From positions 1 to 64,000 of the forward strand of contig JAQTXD010000008.1 of the NCBI GenBank assembly GCA_028688955.1: a stretch of DNA of 64,000 nucleotides, read 5' to 3'. A program made the position numbers and the translations under genes. Below the pieces are notes generated by a model. It searched no databases, was not told the origin of the DNA, and saw only the letters and a list, made by a program, of their open reading frames with translations. This DNA comes from Desulfuromonadaceae bacterium (lineage in GTDB: Bacteria; Desulfobacterota; Desulfuromonadia; Geobacterales; Pseudopelobacteraceae). Each line of letters starts with the position of its first letter. The stretch's first letter is position 1. This document shows, piece by piece, positions 46,616 to 55,907 of the stretch.

Positions 46616-47196
46616 AGGGCGTCACCTTTTTTACGCATCTCCTCTATTCGCGAGAATATTTTTTCGATTTCAGAGAGGTTTTTGTTTTTGCTGTGAAACA
46701 TTTTCAGTTTGCCTTTGGCGAGCAGCTTGGGGCCGAGCATGAGGTCTTTTAATAATTGTCCGGATTTGACGTTAAAGACGGCGGCAAGGCGCATTTCGTA
46801 TTGACGGCCGTAGGTGCGGATGTTGTTGAGGAAGAGTTTGTTTGCCAGCTGTACGTAGCTTTCCTTCGATGGACCATGGGCATCCCAGGAGAGTTTGCGC
46901 AGGGCGTCCATGATGGAGGCGAGGTGCACTTTGTTGGGGCAGCGGGTTGAGCAGGTTTCGCAGGAGGCGCAGTACCAGATGGAACGACCGGCCAGGATGC
47001 GCTGCCATTGGCCGAGCTGCAGCAGGCGAACAACCCGGTTGGGCGGATGTTCCATGAAGGTCGCCATCGGGCAGCCGGCAGAACATTTACCGCATTGAAA
47101 GCAGCGACGCACCGACGTGTCCGACAAAGCCTCAACTTTACGCACAAAGTCTACGTCCATCGTAGACGGAGAGATGATCATCTTTTTCTTTTTCAC
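46612..47196 (-). CDS. hdrC: Heterodisulfide reductase subunit C-like protein
   Basis: RRCFQCGKCSAGCPMATFMEHPPNRVVRLLQLG and WYCASCETCSTRCPNKV. Confidence 0.94.
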   Translation of the reverse strand: MKKKKMIISPSTMDVDFVRKVEALSDTSVRRCFQCGKCSAGCPMATFMEHPPNRVVRLLQLGQWQRILAGRSIWYCASCETCSTRCPNKVHLASIMDALRKLSWDAHGPSKESYVQLANKLFLNNIRTYGRQYEMRLAAVFNVKSGQLLKDLMLGPKLLAKGKLKMFHSKNKNLSEIEKIFSRIEEMRKKGDAL

Positions 47197-47426
47197 GCGA
47201 GTATCCGTTTAGTAATAATAAAATTAAATTTCGGCGTCACTCATTCTTAACAGCAGCATTTATGGTTCTAAATGGCCTTATAACACAATCAGTTGTGATG
47301 TTGTCTACACATTTGACCCATAAAATGCAAGTCAATTTTAGCCGTACTACTATTTTTAGGATAAATTAAAATTTGTAATTCCAACAAACCATCACGTAAA
47401 CTGCTTCATCATATAAATGGCAACAA

Positions 47427-47467
47427 AAAAGGGGGGCATCCCCTTGAAACAGGAATGCCCCCCTTTT
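47427..47467 (-). terminator. Strong bidirectional hairpin AAAAGGGGGGCAT...ATGCCCCCCTTTT
   Basis: Perfect 13-bp inverted repeat downstream of the small minus-strand ORF 47484-47642. Confidence 0.8.
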
Positions 47468-47483
47468 ACAACAGGCTCACAAT

Positions 47484-47642
47484 TCAGTAGATAACTATAT
47501 ACCCATGAGCTTCCGCAATTTTACGCACTTCATCACTGTCCTGCAAATGGTAGGTTTTCCCCTCCAGTGTGAACAGGAAACCACCTTTTTCATCCGGCAC
47601 AGCATCTGCCAATAACGCCTCAAAAGTTGCAGTTTTTATCAT
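47484..47642 (-). CDS. Small conserved-looking protein (52 aa), hypothetical
   Basis: MIKTATFEALLADAVPDEKGGFLFTLEGKTYHLQDSDEVRKIAEAHGYIVIY; closely follows the threonine aldolase gene, with a terminator downstream. Confidence 0.6.
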   Translation of the reverse strand: MIKTATFEALLADAVPDEKGGFLFTLEGKTYHLQDSDEVRKIAEAHGYIVIY

Positions 47643-47661
47643 AGTTACCCCCTGTACATAC

Positions 47662-48729
47662 TCAGCCAATGGCTGAACTGGCCAGACGAACCGCCTCAGC
47701 CAGTTGGATGACATCACTCTCTGATGTCTGCCATGAACACATAAAACGCGCGCCACCGGAACCGATAAATGAATAGAAGTGCCATCCGGCGCCCCGGAGT
47801 GCGGTGGCAGTTCTTTCCGGCATTTCGACAAAAACAGAATTGGCCTGACGTGGGTACATGACGCTGACGCCGTCAATGGCAGTCAGATGTTGCGCAAGCA
47901 ATTCGGCACAATTGTTGGCGTGACGGGCATTTTTCAGCCATGTGCCACCCTCGAGCATGCCAATCCAGGGGGCAGAAATAAATCGCATCTTTGAGGCCAG
48001 CTGCCCTGCCTGCTTGCAACGATAATCAAATTCGTTGGCCAGTTCACGGTCGAAAAAGACCACCGCTTCGCCGACCGCCATACCGTTTTTCGCCCCCCCC
48101 AGACAAAGAACGTCAACACCGGCACGCCAGGTGATATCCGCAGGAGACACATCCAGCGAAACTACGGCGTTGGCAAAGCGTGCTCCATCCATGTGCACAC
48201 GCAGTCCATGTTTCCGCGCCAACACACTTGCAATCTTTATTTCATCAGGAGTGTACAATGTGCCGACTTCTGTTGCCTGAGTCAGGCTCAATACTTTCGG
48301 GCGGGGATAATGAATATCACTGCGTCGGGTGATAACGCGCTCTACCTCGTCGAGATCAAATTTTCCGCCGGGACCGTTCACGTGAAGCAGTTTAGTGCCA
48401 TTTGAAAAAAACTCCGGAGCACCACACTCGTCGGTCTCGACGTGGGCCAATTCATGGCATATGACACTGTGGTACGAGCGGCACAAAGACGCCAATGCAA
48501 GTGAGTTTGCTGCAGTGCCGTTGAATACAAAGAATACCTGACAGTCAGTTTCAAATACTTCGCGGAGCTCCTGACACGCCCTCTCTGTCCAGATATCATC
48601 ACCGTAGGAAGAGACAAATCCGACATTGGCAGCCTGCATTGCCTGCCATGCTTCCGGACAGATCCCGGCATAGTTGTCGCTGGCAAACTGGTTATGAACA
48701 CGGTTCTGTATCTGTTCCTTCACTTTCAT
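47662..48729 (-). CDS. Low-specificity L-threonine aldolase family protein
   Basis: FASDNYAGICPEAWQAM, HVETDECGAPEFFSNG, LSLTQATEVGTLY, LRVHMDGARFANAV, LCLGGAKNGM (PLP lysine). Confidence 0.92.
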   Translation of the reverse strand: MKVKEQIQNRVHNQFASDNYAGICPEAWQAMQAANVGFVSSYGDDIWTERACQELREVFETDCQVFFVFNGTAANSLALASLCRSYHSVICHELAHVETDECGAPEFFSNGTKLLHVNGPGGKFDLDEVERVITRRSDIHYPRPKVLSLTQATEVGTLYTPDEIKIASVLARKHGLRVHMDGARFANAVVSLDVSPADITWRAGVDVLCLGGAKNGMAVGEAVVFFDRELANEFDYRCKQAGQLASKMRFISAPWIGMLEGGTWLKNARHANNCAELLAQHLTAIDGVSVMYPRQANSVFVEMPERTATALRGAGWHFYSFIGSGGARFMCSWQTSESDVIQLAEAVRLASSAIG

Positions 48730-48884
48730 TCTCCGTACTGGAAGTGACATTCAGTTGGTGGCAATTTACCACCACTAGCATTACGAATCCATGTTTTTCC
48801 AACCAGTACGCTGACAACAGTTGAATAGTCGCGGATAAATGACTATCATGGCTCCTTCAATTTATACTTCCAAGTGAGTACGTA

Positions 48885-49778
48885 ATGCGCTACAGCCATA
48901 TGAGGCTTTCACACAAGGTAGTTCTGGTAACCCTGTTTACTTTGATTATTGCCGGTTTCACGGTTCTCCGAACCCCTTCAGTAACCGATATTCCGGCGGC
49001 ATCACCGGAAGACAAGGCGAAAGAAGACCTCTCACGGGTGGAATACCCAAGTCTCAAAAGCATAAAATGGCATGCACAATTTATTCAGCCGCACCAATCC
49101 CTGGAGTCGCTGTTCGGTCCGGACTGGGTTCTGGTAGCACGGTTCAACCGTGTTGACCGACGTCACATCTATCCCGGCATGACAATAAAAGTTCCTGACA
49201 ATATAGAGGATATTCGCACGTACACACCACTGCCCCGTTTCTATCAGCCGGCCGCCCGTCACGAAAAATATATCCTCGTCGATATTACCGAGCAGTGGCT
49301 TGGTGCTTATGAATATGGCAAACTGGCTTTTTCAACGCCGGCTGCAACCGGTAAAGCAACAACCGAAACGCCGGTCGGCATGTTTCAGGTTTCTACCCGT
49401 CACATTAACCACACCTCGTCGCTGTACAAAACAGCTGATGACGAGGAGCAGTACCCGATGGATAACGCCCTCCGCTTTCACGTTGGAGAAGATAATGTTT
49501 CCTACTGGTTACACGCCCGTGACCTTCCAGGGAGACCGGCATCCCATGGTTGCATCGGACTTTTTGACGAAGAAATGCAGCTGAGGGTTTTCGGGTATCC
49601 TCAAAAGCCGGTGTTGCTGGACTCTCAGAAGCTTTATAACTGGGCCGCTGGAGAGGACGAGTACGGTGAGGACAGTGGAGAACCAGAAGAATTGGAGGAT
49701 GGGCCGGTTGTAGAGGTACGCGGCAGCCTGCCCCGTTATCTGGACAGGCCGCCACTTGTAAATAAAAACGTTAACTGA
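48885..49778 (+). CDS. L,D-transpeptidase (YkuD) family protein
   Basis: ILVDITEQWLGAYEYGKLAFSTPAATGKATTETPVGMFQV and HARDLPGRPASHGCIGLFDEEM (HxxxxxSHGCI). Confidence 0.92.
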   Translation: MRYSHMRLSHKVVLVTLFTLIIAGFTVLRTPSVTDIPAASPEDKAKEDLSRVEYPSLKSIKWHAQFIQPHQSLESLFGPDWVLVARFNRVDRRHIYPGMTIKVPDNIEDIRTYTPLPRFYQPAARHEKYILVDITEQWLGAYEYGKLAFSTPAATGKATTETPVGMFQVSTRHINHTSSLYKTADDEEQYPMDNALRFHVGEDNVSYWLHARDLPGRPASHGCIGLFDEEMQLRVFGYPQKPVLLDSQKLYNWAAGEDEYGEDSGEPEELEDGPVVEVRGSLPRYLDRPPLVNKNVN

Positions 49779-49790
49779 AGAACGTCGACG

Positions 49791-50765
49791 TTACCTGGAG
49801 AGCCATTTCGCAACATCTTTGGCGTGATACGTGATGATAATATCTGCACCGGCCCGTTTGAACGCGGTCATAGTTTCCAGTACAACCCGCTCCTCCTCGA
49901 TCCATCCCCGCTGCGCTGCGCCCTTGATCATGCTGTACTCACCCGAGACATTGTAGACGGCCAGCGGCAGGTCATACTCGTTGCGCAGATCACGCAGAAT
50001 ATCAAGATACGGCAGACCAGGTTTCACCATAATTATATCAGCCCCCTCATCAATATCCGCTGCAGCCTCACGTAATGCCTCCCGGCGGTTGCCCGGATCC
50101 ATCTGATAGCTGCGACGGTCACCGAACTGCGGAGTTGATTCTGCCGCTTCCCGGAACGGGCCATAGTAGCCGGAGGCATATTTAACCGCATAGCTCATTA
50201 TCGGGATTGAATCGTAGCCGTTATCGTCAAGTATCTCACGAATTGCACCAACCCGACCGTCCATCATATCAGAAGGGGCCACCATATCAGCCCCCGCCTG
50301 CACATGTGAGAGTGCTTCACGTGCCAGCAGATCCAGTGTAGAGTCATTGTCTACATCGCCATTTTTGATAATCCCGCAGTGCCCATGATCAGTATATTCA
50401 CACATGCAGACATCAGTTATTACCGCCAAACCCGGCACCTCTTTTTTAAGCGCCCGAATTGTTTCTTGAATAATACCGGTATCGGAGTAGGCGTCACTGC
50501 CGACGGCGTCCTTTGCCTCAGGTATTCCAAACAGCAGCACGGCCGGAATCCCCAGATCACGAACCTCTTTTGCTTCAGCAAGTACGTGTTCAATTGATTG
50601 CTGATAAATACCGGGCATAGAAGATATTTCTTTTCGTATGCCGCTACCGAAAGCAGAAAACATCGGATACACAAGATCATTAACAGAAAGTGACGTTTCG
50701 CGAACCATACGACGAAACGTTTCACTTCCCCTTATTCTACGAGCACGAAACTGCGGGAAAAACAT
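49791..50765 (-). CDS. hemB: Porphobilinogen synthase (delta-aminolevulinic acid dehydratase)
   Basis: [64 protein letters not shown]. Confidence 0.97.
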   Translation of the reverse strand: MFFPQFRARRIRGSETFRRMVRETSLSVNDLVYPMFSAFGSGIRKEISSMPGIYQQSIEHVLAEAKEVRDLGIPAVLLFGIPEAKDAVGSDAYSDTGIIQETIRALKKEVPGLAVITDVCMCEYTDHGHCGIIKNGDVDNDSTLDLLAREALSHVQAGADMVAPSDMMDGRVGAIREILDDNGYDSIPIMSYAVKYASGYYGPFREAAESTPQFGDRRSYQMDPGNRREALREAAADIDEGADIIMVKPGLPYLDILRDLRNEYDLPLAVYNVSGEYSMIKGAAQRGWIEEERVVLETMTAFKRAGADIIITYHAKDVAKWLSR

Positions 50766-50984
50766 GGTAACTCCTCCTTTTATACAGGGCAAAACGGTCG
50801 TTTTACGGCCTGGAATATATTTCTGGAGAGTAATGCAGCACGCCTTAAATTGCAAGATTTTCCCAAAAAACTGCTCTTACCTCTGCCACTGGTTACTAAT
50901 ATTCAATCGTTATCATGTGGCCTTTTTTACTTGCATGAAATAAGACTGAAATGGTATTAATAGCCGTTATTAAATTTCGGAGGT

Positions 50985-52391
50985 GTGCGCATGAAAAAGA
51001 GTGTTGTTTGTACAATGGCAGCAGCCACAATTATTTCGGCAACGGCAGCTTTTGGTGCGGTGAAAGAGGGAAGTTTTGCTGTAACCCCTCTCGTTGGCGG
51101 GTATATTTTTGACGGTGGAAAGTCCCTTGATCCCACCCTTGTTCTCGGGATTCGGGGGGGATACAACTTCACGAAGAATATCGGCATTGAAGCCCTCTAT
51201 GATTATGCCACCCCCACAGACGGAAAATCCAACAGGCTAAAGGATATCTCCCTCCACCGTTTTGGCGGACAGGCGCTCTACCATTTTTTCCCGGACAATG
51301 TTTTCGTACCATATCTGGCAGCAGGCTATTCCGGTGTCAAATATGAAGGTAACGGCGTCAATCAAAAAAAACATGGCGCGTTCGATTACGGTATCGGAGC
51401 CAAGTATTTCATGACAGATGATATTGCTGTTCGTGCCGATGTCCGTCACATTTATTATCGTTATAATACCTGGGATAATAATGATCTTGAGTTTACTCTG
51501 GGAGCATACTTCCAATTTGGAGCTGCCACACCACCTGCAAAGGCGGTTGCTGCACCAACGCCACTGCCTGAGCCGGTTAAGGTCGTTGCCGCCCCGGCAC
51601 CTGAACCGGCGATAGTGGCGCCCGCTCCGGTACCTGTTCCCGTTCCCGTTCCCGTTCCTCCGGCAGATACAGACCATGACGGTGTCATAGACACCCAGGA
51701 CAAATGTCCGGGGACACCGGCAGGGGTAGCGGTTGATGGTAGCGGCTGTCCAATTGACTCAGACAAGGACGGCGTTGCTGATTATCTTGATAAATGCCCG
51801 GCAACACCGGCAGGGGTAGCAGTTGACGGCAGCGGATGCCCGATTGATTCAGACAAGGACGGCGTCGCTGATTATCTTGATAAATGCCCGGCAACACCGG
51901 CAGGGGTAGCGGTTGATACCAGCGGATGCCCGGTGGATTCAGACAAGGACGGCGTCGCTGATTATCTTGACAAATGCCCCGATACACCGGCAGGAGTAGC
52001 GGTAAGTGCCAACGGTTGCCCGCAGGAAGCGGCCAAACGTTTCTGCGATAAACCGGCAGTTATAGAGGTTTCATTCGACACAAACAAAGCTGATCTGAAA
52101 GCCAAATACCATGATGAGCTTGATAAATTGGGCAATTTCCTGAAAGAGTTCCCCGGCTCAAAAGGGACCATTAATGGATACACCGACGCCGATGGCAGCA
52201 AAAATGCCAATCTTAAGCTGTCACAAGCCCGTGCAGAAAGTGTGCGGAATTATATTATCACCAAATTTGCAATCGAGGCAGGACGTATCACCGCGAAAGG
52301 TTATGGACCGGCTAATCCGGTTGCATCAAACAAGACGGCAGAAGGTAAAGCGAAGAACCGTCGTATAGAAGCCGTTTTCAGCTGCGAATAA
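50985..52391 (+). CDS. OmpA-like outer-membrane protein: beta-barrel, Pro-rich linker, four TSP3-like repeats, OmpA peptidoglycan-binding domain
   Basis: Barrel GGYIFDGGKSLDPTLVLGIRGGYNFTKNIGIEALYDYA; VPVPVPVP linker; DSDKDGVADYLDKCPATPAGVAVD repeats; C-terminal OmpA domain. Confidence 0.93.
   Translation: MRMKKSVVCTMAAATIISATAAFGAVKEGSFAVTPLVGGYIFDGGKSLDPTLVLGIRGGYNFTKNIGIEALYDYATPTDGKSNRLKDISLHRFGGQALYHFFPDNVFVPYLAAGYSGVKYEGNGVNQKKHGAFDYGIGAKYFMTDDIAVRADVRHIYYRYNTWDNNDLEFTLGAYFQFGAATPPAKAVAAPTPLPEPVKVVAAPAPEPAIVAPAPVPVPVPVPVPPADTDHDGVIDTQDKCPGTPAGVAVDGSGCPIDSDKDGVADYLDKCPATPAGVAVDGSGCPIDSDKDGVADYLDKCPATPAGVAVDTSGCPVDSDKDGVADYLDKCPDTPAGVAVSANGCPQEAAKRFCDKPAVIEVSFDTNKADLKAKYHDELDKLGNFLKEFPGSKGTINGYTDADGSKNANLKLSQARAESVRNYIITKFAIEAGRITAKGYGPANPVASNKTAEGKAKNRRIEAVFSCE
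51666..52025 (+). repeat. Four tandem 90-bp (30-aa) calcium-binding TSP3-type repeats
   Basis: DxDxDGVxDxxDKCPxTPAGVAVxxxGCPx x4; the middle copies are nearly identical at DNA level. Confidence 0.9.
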
Positions 52392-52410
52392 CATCTGCAC
52401 GATAGTCATC

Positions 52411-52447
52411 CAGATGCCCTTACGGTACATATCCGCAAGGGCATCTG
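52411..52447 (+). terminator. CAGATGCCCTT...AAGGGCATCTG hairpin
   Basis: Perfect 11-bp inverted repeat after the OmpA-like gene. Confidence 0.6.
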
Positions 52448-52539
52448 AGTTTATGCCGCACGCGAATGCAAAGAAAATATAATTACAGCATGCTTACAAA
52501 GCAATGCACCATGTGTGCAGAATCTGAGGGAGTTATTTC

Positions 52540-53724
52540 ATGAATAAACGTGTAATTGCACCTGTCGCCGCAGCCTTGCTCATTTCCGCGACAGCTGCAT
52601 TTGGTGTTGAACAAAAAGGTCAGCTTTCATTTGCACCTGTTACAGGTGGCTACACGTATGATGGAAAGCAGCATCTTAAAGCCGCGCCGCTTTACGGCGC
52701 CAGGCTTGGGTACAACCTGACACCGGATTTTGGCATTGAGGCGCTGATTGACTATGCACGCACCAAGGGCACAAAGAGCACTGATAACACAACCATGTAC
52801 CGTATCGGCACTGACGTTGTTCTCAATCTGCTACCGGACAGTGCGCTGGTCCCTTTTCTGGCTCTTGGTGTATCAGGACTCAGTTTTGATGGTTCCGGGC
52901 AGGATAAAGATTTCCGTGCAGCCTGGGCATACGGTGCCGGCTTCAAGTATTATCTCACAGATGCCATCGCCCTGCGTGGTGACGTCCGACATATCATCTA
53001 TAATCACAACGCCACGACCCTGAACAACCTTGAATACATCGTGGGCGTACATATTCCGTTCGGGGCCACGAAACGGTCACTCAAGCCGGCGGAATCCACC
53101 CAGAATGCTCCGGCACCAGTTCCCGCCAAGAGTGTTGCAGTTGCGGCCTCAACAGAAGCTCCGCTGATTCCCGCTCCCGCCGCGGCACTACCTGCACCGA
53201 ATTCCCCGACACGAATTGTTCTGCCCGTACTGAGCAGTACCGCTGATTCCGATAACGACGGAGTTAATGACTCATTGGACCGGTGCCCGAAGACCCCTCC
53301 CGGAGTTGCCGTAGATGCGTTCGGCTGCCCGAAAAACGATCGACTGGCACAAAAAGCTGAAACGGCAAAACGCTTCTGTGACAAACCCGTTGTACTTACC
53401 GTTTCGTTTGATTCCGGAAAAGCAGAAATAAAACCTGAATTTCGTGACGAACTGGTGCGTATCGCCTATTTCCTGAAAGAGTTTCCCGAGGCACGGGGCA
53501 CTATAGAAGGATACACCGATAACGTCGGCAATGCGGCTGCAAACACGTCGCTTTCTCAGCGACGGGCAGACACGGTTCGTGCCTATATCATCAATAATTT
53601 TGGTATTGCACCTGCCCGCATTGCCGCAAAGGGCTTTGGGCCGGATAAGCCGCGGGAAACGAACAAAACAGCTGCAGGCAAGGCAAAAAATCGACGTATT
53701 GAAGCAGTATTCACCTGTAACTAG
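52540..53724 (+). CDS. OmpA-like outer-membrane protein, paralogue with one TSP3-like repeat
   Basis: Homologous barrel GGYTYDGKQHLKAAPLYGARLGYNLTPDFGIEALIDYA; DNDGVNDSLDRCPKTPPGVAVDAFGCP; OmpA C-terminal domain. Confidence 0.93.
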   Translation: MNKRVIAPVAAALLISATAAFGVEQKGQLSFAPVTGGYTYDGKQHLKAAPLYGARLGYNLTPDFGIEALIDYARTKGTKSTDNTTMYRIGTDVVLNLLPDSALVPFLALGVSGLSFDGSGQDKDFRAAWAYGAGFKYYLTDAIALRGDVRHIIYNHNATTLNNLEYIVGVHIPFGATKRSLKPAESTQNAPAPVPAKSVAVAASTEAPLIPAPAAALPAPNSPTRIVLPVLSSTADSDNDGVNDSLDRCPKTPPGVAVDAFGCPKNDRLAQKAETAKRFCDKPVVLTVSFDSGKAEIKPEFRDELVRIAYFLKEFPEARGTIEGYTDNVGNAAANTSLSQRRADTVRAYIINNFGIAPARIAAKGFGPDKPRETNKTAAGKAKNRRIEAVFTCN

Positions 53725-53740
53725 CAAACATTCCAAATAA

Positions 53741-53785
53741 AACAGAGAGAGGGGCCCCGCAGTACCTGGGGCCCCTCTCTCTGTT
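53741..53785. terminator. Very strong hairpin AACAGAGAGAGGGGCCCC...GGGGCCCCTCTCTCTGTT
   Basis: Perfect 18-bp inverted repeat between convergent genes. Confidence 0.8.
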
Positions 53786-53804
53786 TCAGACAAGCATGGT
53801 GAAA

Positions 53805-54149
53805 CTAATTTTTACGGCGATCCTTAAGGGAGATCACCTTTGGTGCCCCCCCTTCCTGACGCTCTTTCTGGATACGCTCCTTCTCGGCATTTTCGTTAAC
53901 AATATGTTCAAGCTCCACAGGGGAAACAATATCTTCCAACCGGAGCGGAGTCCCTCCCATGGTAAAATCAGCTCCTTCAAGCTGATGTTCGTCAAGTATC
54001 CAGGTAAACACCTGAAGCGGAAACGTCAGCACCAGCAACTTGACCTGCCACCAGCCAGGCTTGATATCGGGAACAATCTCTTCAACACGGGCATAAAATC
54101 CCGGCTTATTATCTACATGAATAAGAACCAGATCATATATTGTCGCCAT
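53805..54149 (-). CDS. Hypothetical protein (114 aa)
   Basis: Good-quality ORF MATIYDLVLIHVDNKPGFYARVEEIVPDIKPGWWQVKLLVLTFPLQ...; family not recognised. Confidence 0.65.
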   Translation of the reverse strand: MATIYDLVLIHVDNKPGFYARVEEIVPDIKPGWWQVKLLVLTFPLQVFTWILDEHQLEGADFTMGGTPLRLEDIVSPVELEHIVNENAEKERIQKERQEGGAPKVISLKDRRKN

Positions 54150-54175
54150 TATACGTGCCTTTACACCTTATAAAT

Positions 54176-54697
54176 TTATATCAACGCCTTACTTTCCGCC
54201 CAAAGCAACAGCGGAGTACCCACCTTTTCACCGGTCAAGCGGGAAGCTTCATCAATACATTTCCGCAGATTCTGTTCCTCTGACGCAATCTTTGCTCTCG
54301 CCCGCGGCATCAGCATAAGGTCCAGCCTATCGCAGATAAAGAGGACGCAATCAGCCGGCCGCAAGCCGGGTTCCATGGCACAGCCGGCTTCACCGCCATA
54401 GGGGCAGAGCGGTTTCTGAGAAAAATTTGCTGCAGTCTGCACAGCTGATGTGATGTACGTAATGGCATCCAATACGTTAATCCGGTATTTGCCGTTCAAA
54501 CAACACTGTCCCTGACATTCCCGGCAAACAGAAGCAGAATCCACTTCTGCAACAATGCCTGAAAGTTCCTCTTTTATCTCCCGGTATCGGGTCAGAAGCG
54601 GCATCAGCTTCAAACGGACTTCAGCGGGGCAATCCGACAACAGATTACTGATATGTATTCTACCGAGATCCCACGCCTGCTGGTCATCCACGTTCAT
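54176..54697 (-). CDS. Cys-cluster protein (YkgJ-like), hypothetical
   Basis: VCRECQGQCCLNGKYRI and QKPLCPYGGEAGCAMEPGLRPADCVLFICD. Confidence 0.65.
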   Translation of the reverse strand: MNVDDQQAWDLGRIHISNLLSDCPAEVRLKLMPLLTRYREIKEELSGIVAEVDSASVCRECQGQCCLNGKYRINVLDAITYITSAVQTAANFSQKPLCPYGGEAGCAMEPGLRPADCVLFICDRLDLMLMPRARAKIASEEQNLRKCIDEASRLTGEKVGTPLLLWAESKALI

Positions 54698-54728
54698 CCT
54701 GCCTTTTCGTGTGAGTCATGTCAATATT

Positions 54729-55100
54729 GGTTGAAGCAGTTCGTAAGCCGGGTTCTGTTCCCGGGTCGGGTTACCCCTTCCCGGACGATGGTCATTCATC
54801 TGGGTATGCCGTTACCGACACCCTCAAGCAACCAACCCGGAGGCACGGGCGGGCCGCCCTTAACGCCTCCCTATTTGGTCTTGCTCCTGACGGGGTTTAC
54901 CTGTCATCTGACGTCACCGCCAGACCCGGTGAGCTCTTACCTCACCCTTTCACCCTTACCTGCCAAGGCAGGCGGACTTCTCTCTGTGGCACTTTTCCCT
55001 GGGGTCACCCCCGCTGGACGTTATCCAGCGTCACGCCCTATGGAGCCCGGACTTTCCTCCACCGGACGAGCCGGCAGCGGCCATCTGAACTACTTCAACC
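54729..55100 (-). ncRNA. rnpB: RNase P RNA, class A
   Basis: Minus strand contains GAGGAAAGTCCGGGCTCCATAGGGCG near the 5' end and ACAGAACCCGGCTTACGAACTGCTTCAACC at the 3' end, both class A signatures. Confidence 0.95.
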
Positions 55101-55150
55101 AAAATGTAAGCAGAAGCGTGGTCCACGAACCAAATCGCCCCTTGCAATTA

Positions 55151-55867
55151 TTATTGAGGCTGCTGCAACTTAAGAATAAGAATGCGCTGGCAGTGTGGAC
55201 AGGCAAGCAATTCCTCATATTTGTACAGATTGTTATACAGCTGCGGTGGCAGGTGCATGTTACACCCCATGCAGTAACCGTCACGGGCAATTGCAAGAGC
55301 ACGTCCACGACGTTGTTCACGCAGTATTGTGAATTTTTTCACGAGACTGGCGGGCATGCCTTTGGTGACGTTCTCTCTCCGCTCAATATCGGCATCGATT
55401 TTTGACTGAATCGCATCAATTTCGGCCTGCTTGGCGGCGACCCTTTGAGCGGAATTTTCTGCCAGCTCATCGCAGGTACTCTTCTTTGCTGCCAACTCCG
55501 TGGAAGACTCCTCAATCTGGCTGATCTTCTGCAGCAGCAACTCCTCAAGATCTGTTACCTGCTTCCGTGCTGCCGTAATTTCACGACCAACCGCCTGGAA
55601 CTCTTTGTTCGTCTTGATTTCCTTCATGTTTGATTCTGATCGAGTAATATTCTCCAGTTCTGCGGCGTGCGTTGATTCCAACTCAGCTTTTTCAGATTCA
55701 AGCTTGGTCAGATTAACCTCAAGAAGCGCGACCTCTTCCCGCACACGCTCCACCCCCTGATTAATTCCACTCAACTCGGCCTCTAAGCCGCTCTGAGCTT
55801 CCTTAAGAGCGTCTATCTGCTGATCGACCTCCTGTAATTCTTCCAGCATATCCAGTTTCTTTTTCAA
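55151..55867 (-). CDS. Coiled-coil protein with C-terminal C4 zinc ribbon
   Basis: Long coiled-coil; YCMGCNMHLPPQLYNNLYKYEELLACPHCQRIL (CxxC...CxxC). Start probably TTG (KKKLDMLEEL) after GGGAG. Confidence 0.87.
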   Translation of the reverse strand: MKKKLDMLEELQEVDQQIDALKEAQSGLEAELSGINQGVERVREEVALLEVNLTKLESEKAELESTHAAELENITRSESNMKEIKTNKEFQAVGREITAARKQVTDLEELLLQKISQIEESSTELAAKKSTCDELAENSAQRVAAKQAEIDAIQSKIDADIERRENVTKGMPASLVKKFTILREQRRGRALAIARDGYCMGCNMHLPPQLYNNLYKYEELLACPHCQRILILKLQQPQ

Positions 55868-55907
55868 AATCAGTCTCCCTTGCTGCACATTAGTTTTGTT
55901 TCCCCAG

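Noticed and set aside
51632-51662. CCCGTT repeats as a possible phase-variable microsatellite
   Set aside because: Only a few in-frame units encoding a VPVPVP linker; 6-nt units would not shift frame, so there is no on/off switching.
54653-55405. Plus-strand ORFs (250 aa, 151 aa) across the RNase P RNA
   Set aside because: They lie antisense to a clear rnpB gene and look like non-coding open frames (Pro/Thr/Leu-rich composition).
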